Source: Anaerolineae bacterium (GTDB lineage: Bacteria; Chloroflexota; Anaerolineae; J102). From it: a DNA stretch of 49,249 nt. A model generated the notes under the pieces. That model saw only the letters and a program-made list of their open reading frames with translations, was not told the DNA's origin and made no database searches. Made by a program: the position numbers and the translations under genes. This document shows, piece after piece, positions 48,984 through 49,249 of the stretch (position 1 is the first letter of the stretch; the number at the start of each line of letters is the position of its first letter). The stretch is from positions 1 through 49,249 of the forward strand of contig JALWZT010000233.1 in the NCBI GenBank assembly GCA_027002405.1, written 5' to 3'.

Positions 48984-49249
48984 GGGAAGTCACCATGAGC
49001 GATAGCTCACTGTATCACGACGAAAATAGAACGCAAGTGGCAGGTGGCAAGTGCGCATGAGACCTCGGAGGTCTGCGCAGACCCTCCGAGGTCTGGGGCC
49101 ACCACGCCCGCCCGGCGATGAAGTGAACTTGTTGGCAAACCTCAAGCCGGTTGCCGGGCAATCCGGCAGGGGCGGTGATCCGGCCGTTCGGCCCCCACCC
49201 CCTGCCCCTCCCCCGCTTGCGGGGGAGGGGTGATCGCCCGGAACGGAGG
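48984..49249. repeat. Right-edge repeat region
   Basis: It holds a boundary repeat (48987-49035), AAGTGGC words, the GGTCTGCGCAGACC palindrome (about 49072-49085), GCCCGGCGATGAAGTGAAC, a CCGGTTGCCGGGCAATCCGG stretch and the CCCCTCCCCCGCTTGCGGGG hairpin near the end. Apart from inversion it repeats the module set of 118-427. No gene is supported. Confidence 0.75.

Noticed and set aside
1..49249. tRNA, rRNA or tmRNA genes
   Set aside because: No cloverleaf with a GTTCGA-type T-loop and matching arms, and no rRNA-like stretch, was found by reading; a covariance scan would be needed to exclude them fully.

Overview
The window looks like chromosome of a Chloroflexota bacterium, probably from the Anaerolineae or a related class. 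The support is inferential: a GC-rich genome, SpoVS outside an endospore context, a DUF6391 protein next to holA, a paired GlgC arrangement, a signal-peptide thioredoxin-VKOR fusion, and intergenic spaces packed with palindromic repeats. I see no rRNA, tRNA, CRISPR array, plasmid or phage module and no transposase. About 38 protein genes are supported.

Layout. 411-4031 (minus): a hypothetical gene, a DUF6391 protein and holA form a tight operon, followed by alr after a repeat-filled gap. 4279-9710 (plus): a CaiB-type CoA-transferase, an acyl-CoA dehydrogenase coupled to a CysQ-like phosphatase, an unknown protein and an inositol monophosphatase. 10780-17052 (plus): a thioredoxin-VKOR oxidoreductase, a GT2/polysaccharide deacetylase pair, a RibF carrying a C-terminal archease domain, a DUF554 membrane protein and a PTPS-like protein. 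17143-18060 (minus): an ECF sigma factor and a zinc-type anti-sigma factor. 18457 (plus): spoVS. 18947-22442 (minus): two overlapping ADP-glucose pyrophosphorylase genes, one with a degraded nucleotide-binding loop, behind a ThiS/MoaD-like carrier and a small unknown. 23254-26449 (plus): phosphohexomutase and a CoA-disulfide-reductase-like flavoprotein. 27088-28383 (minus): an orphan multi-cluster ferredoxin. 29222-34050 (minus): purB, a FabL-like reductase, a GT9 glycosyltransferase and a baeRF-type protein. 34187-39413 (plus): a GT4 glycosyltransferase, a DUF368/PopT transporter, a BdhA-like dehydrogenase and an aldo/keto reductase. The rest holds hisI (minus), a large APC-type permease, GlpC, purA (minus), a pyridoxamine-oxidase-fold protein and sbcC (minus).

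Themes. Envelope and glycan work (alr, GT2, deacetylase, GT9, GT4, PopT), glycogen supply (phosphohexomutase, GlgC pair), purine synthesis (purA, purB, hisI on the linked histidine branch), cofactors (ribF), and acyl-CoA/hydroxybutyrate redox metabolism are interleaved without long operons. Most transcription units have one to four genes.

The most unusual feature is the intergenic DNA. Roughly 8 kb is a mosaic of recurring modules. They include at least four MITE-like families, two of them with target-site duplications, a roughly 113-bp long-hairpin repeat, a short boundary repeat centred on ATGAGC-N4-GCTCACC, arrays of 6-8-nt words, a train of six small hairpins, a 188-bp tandem duplication, and a 232-bp inverted pair flanking popT. 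These modules run up to and into genes, giving stop codons and last residues to several proteins (Alr, HolA, GT4, PurA, one GlgC, the ferredoxin) and the start codon of at least one (GT2). The clearest protein-level novelty is the RibF-archease fusion.
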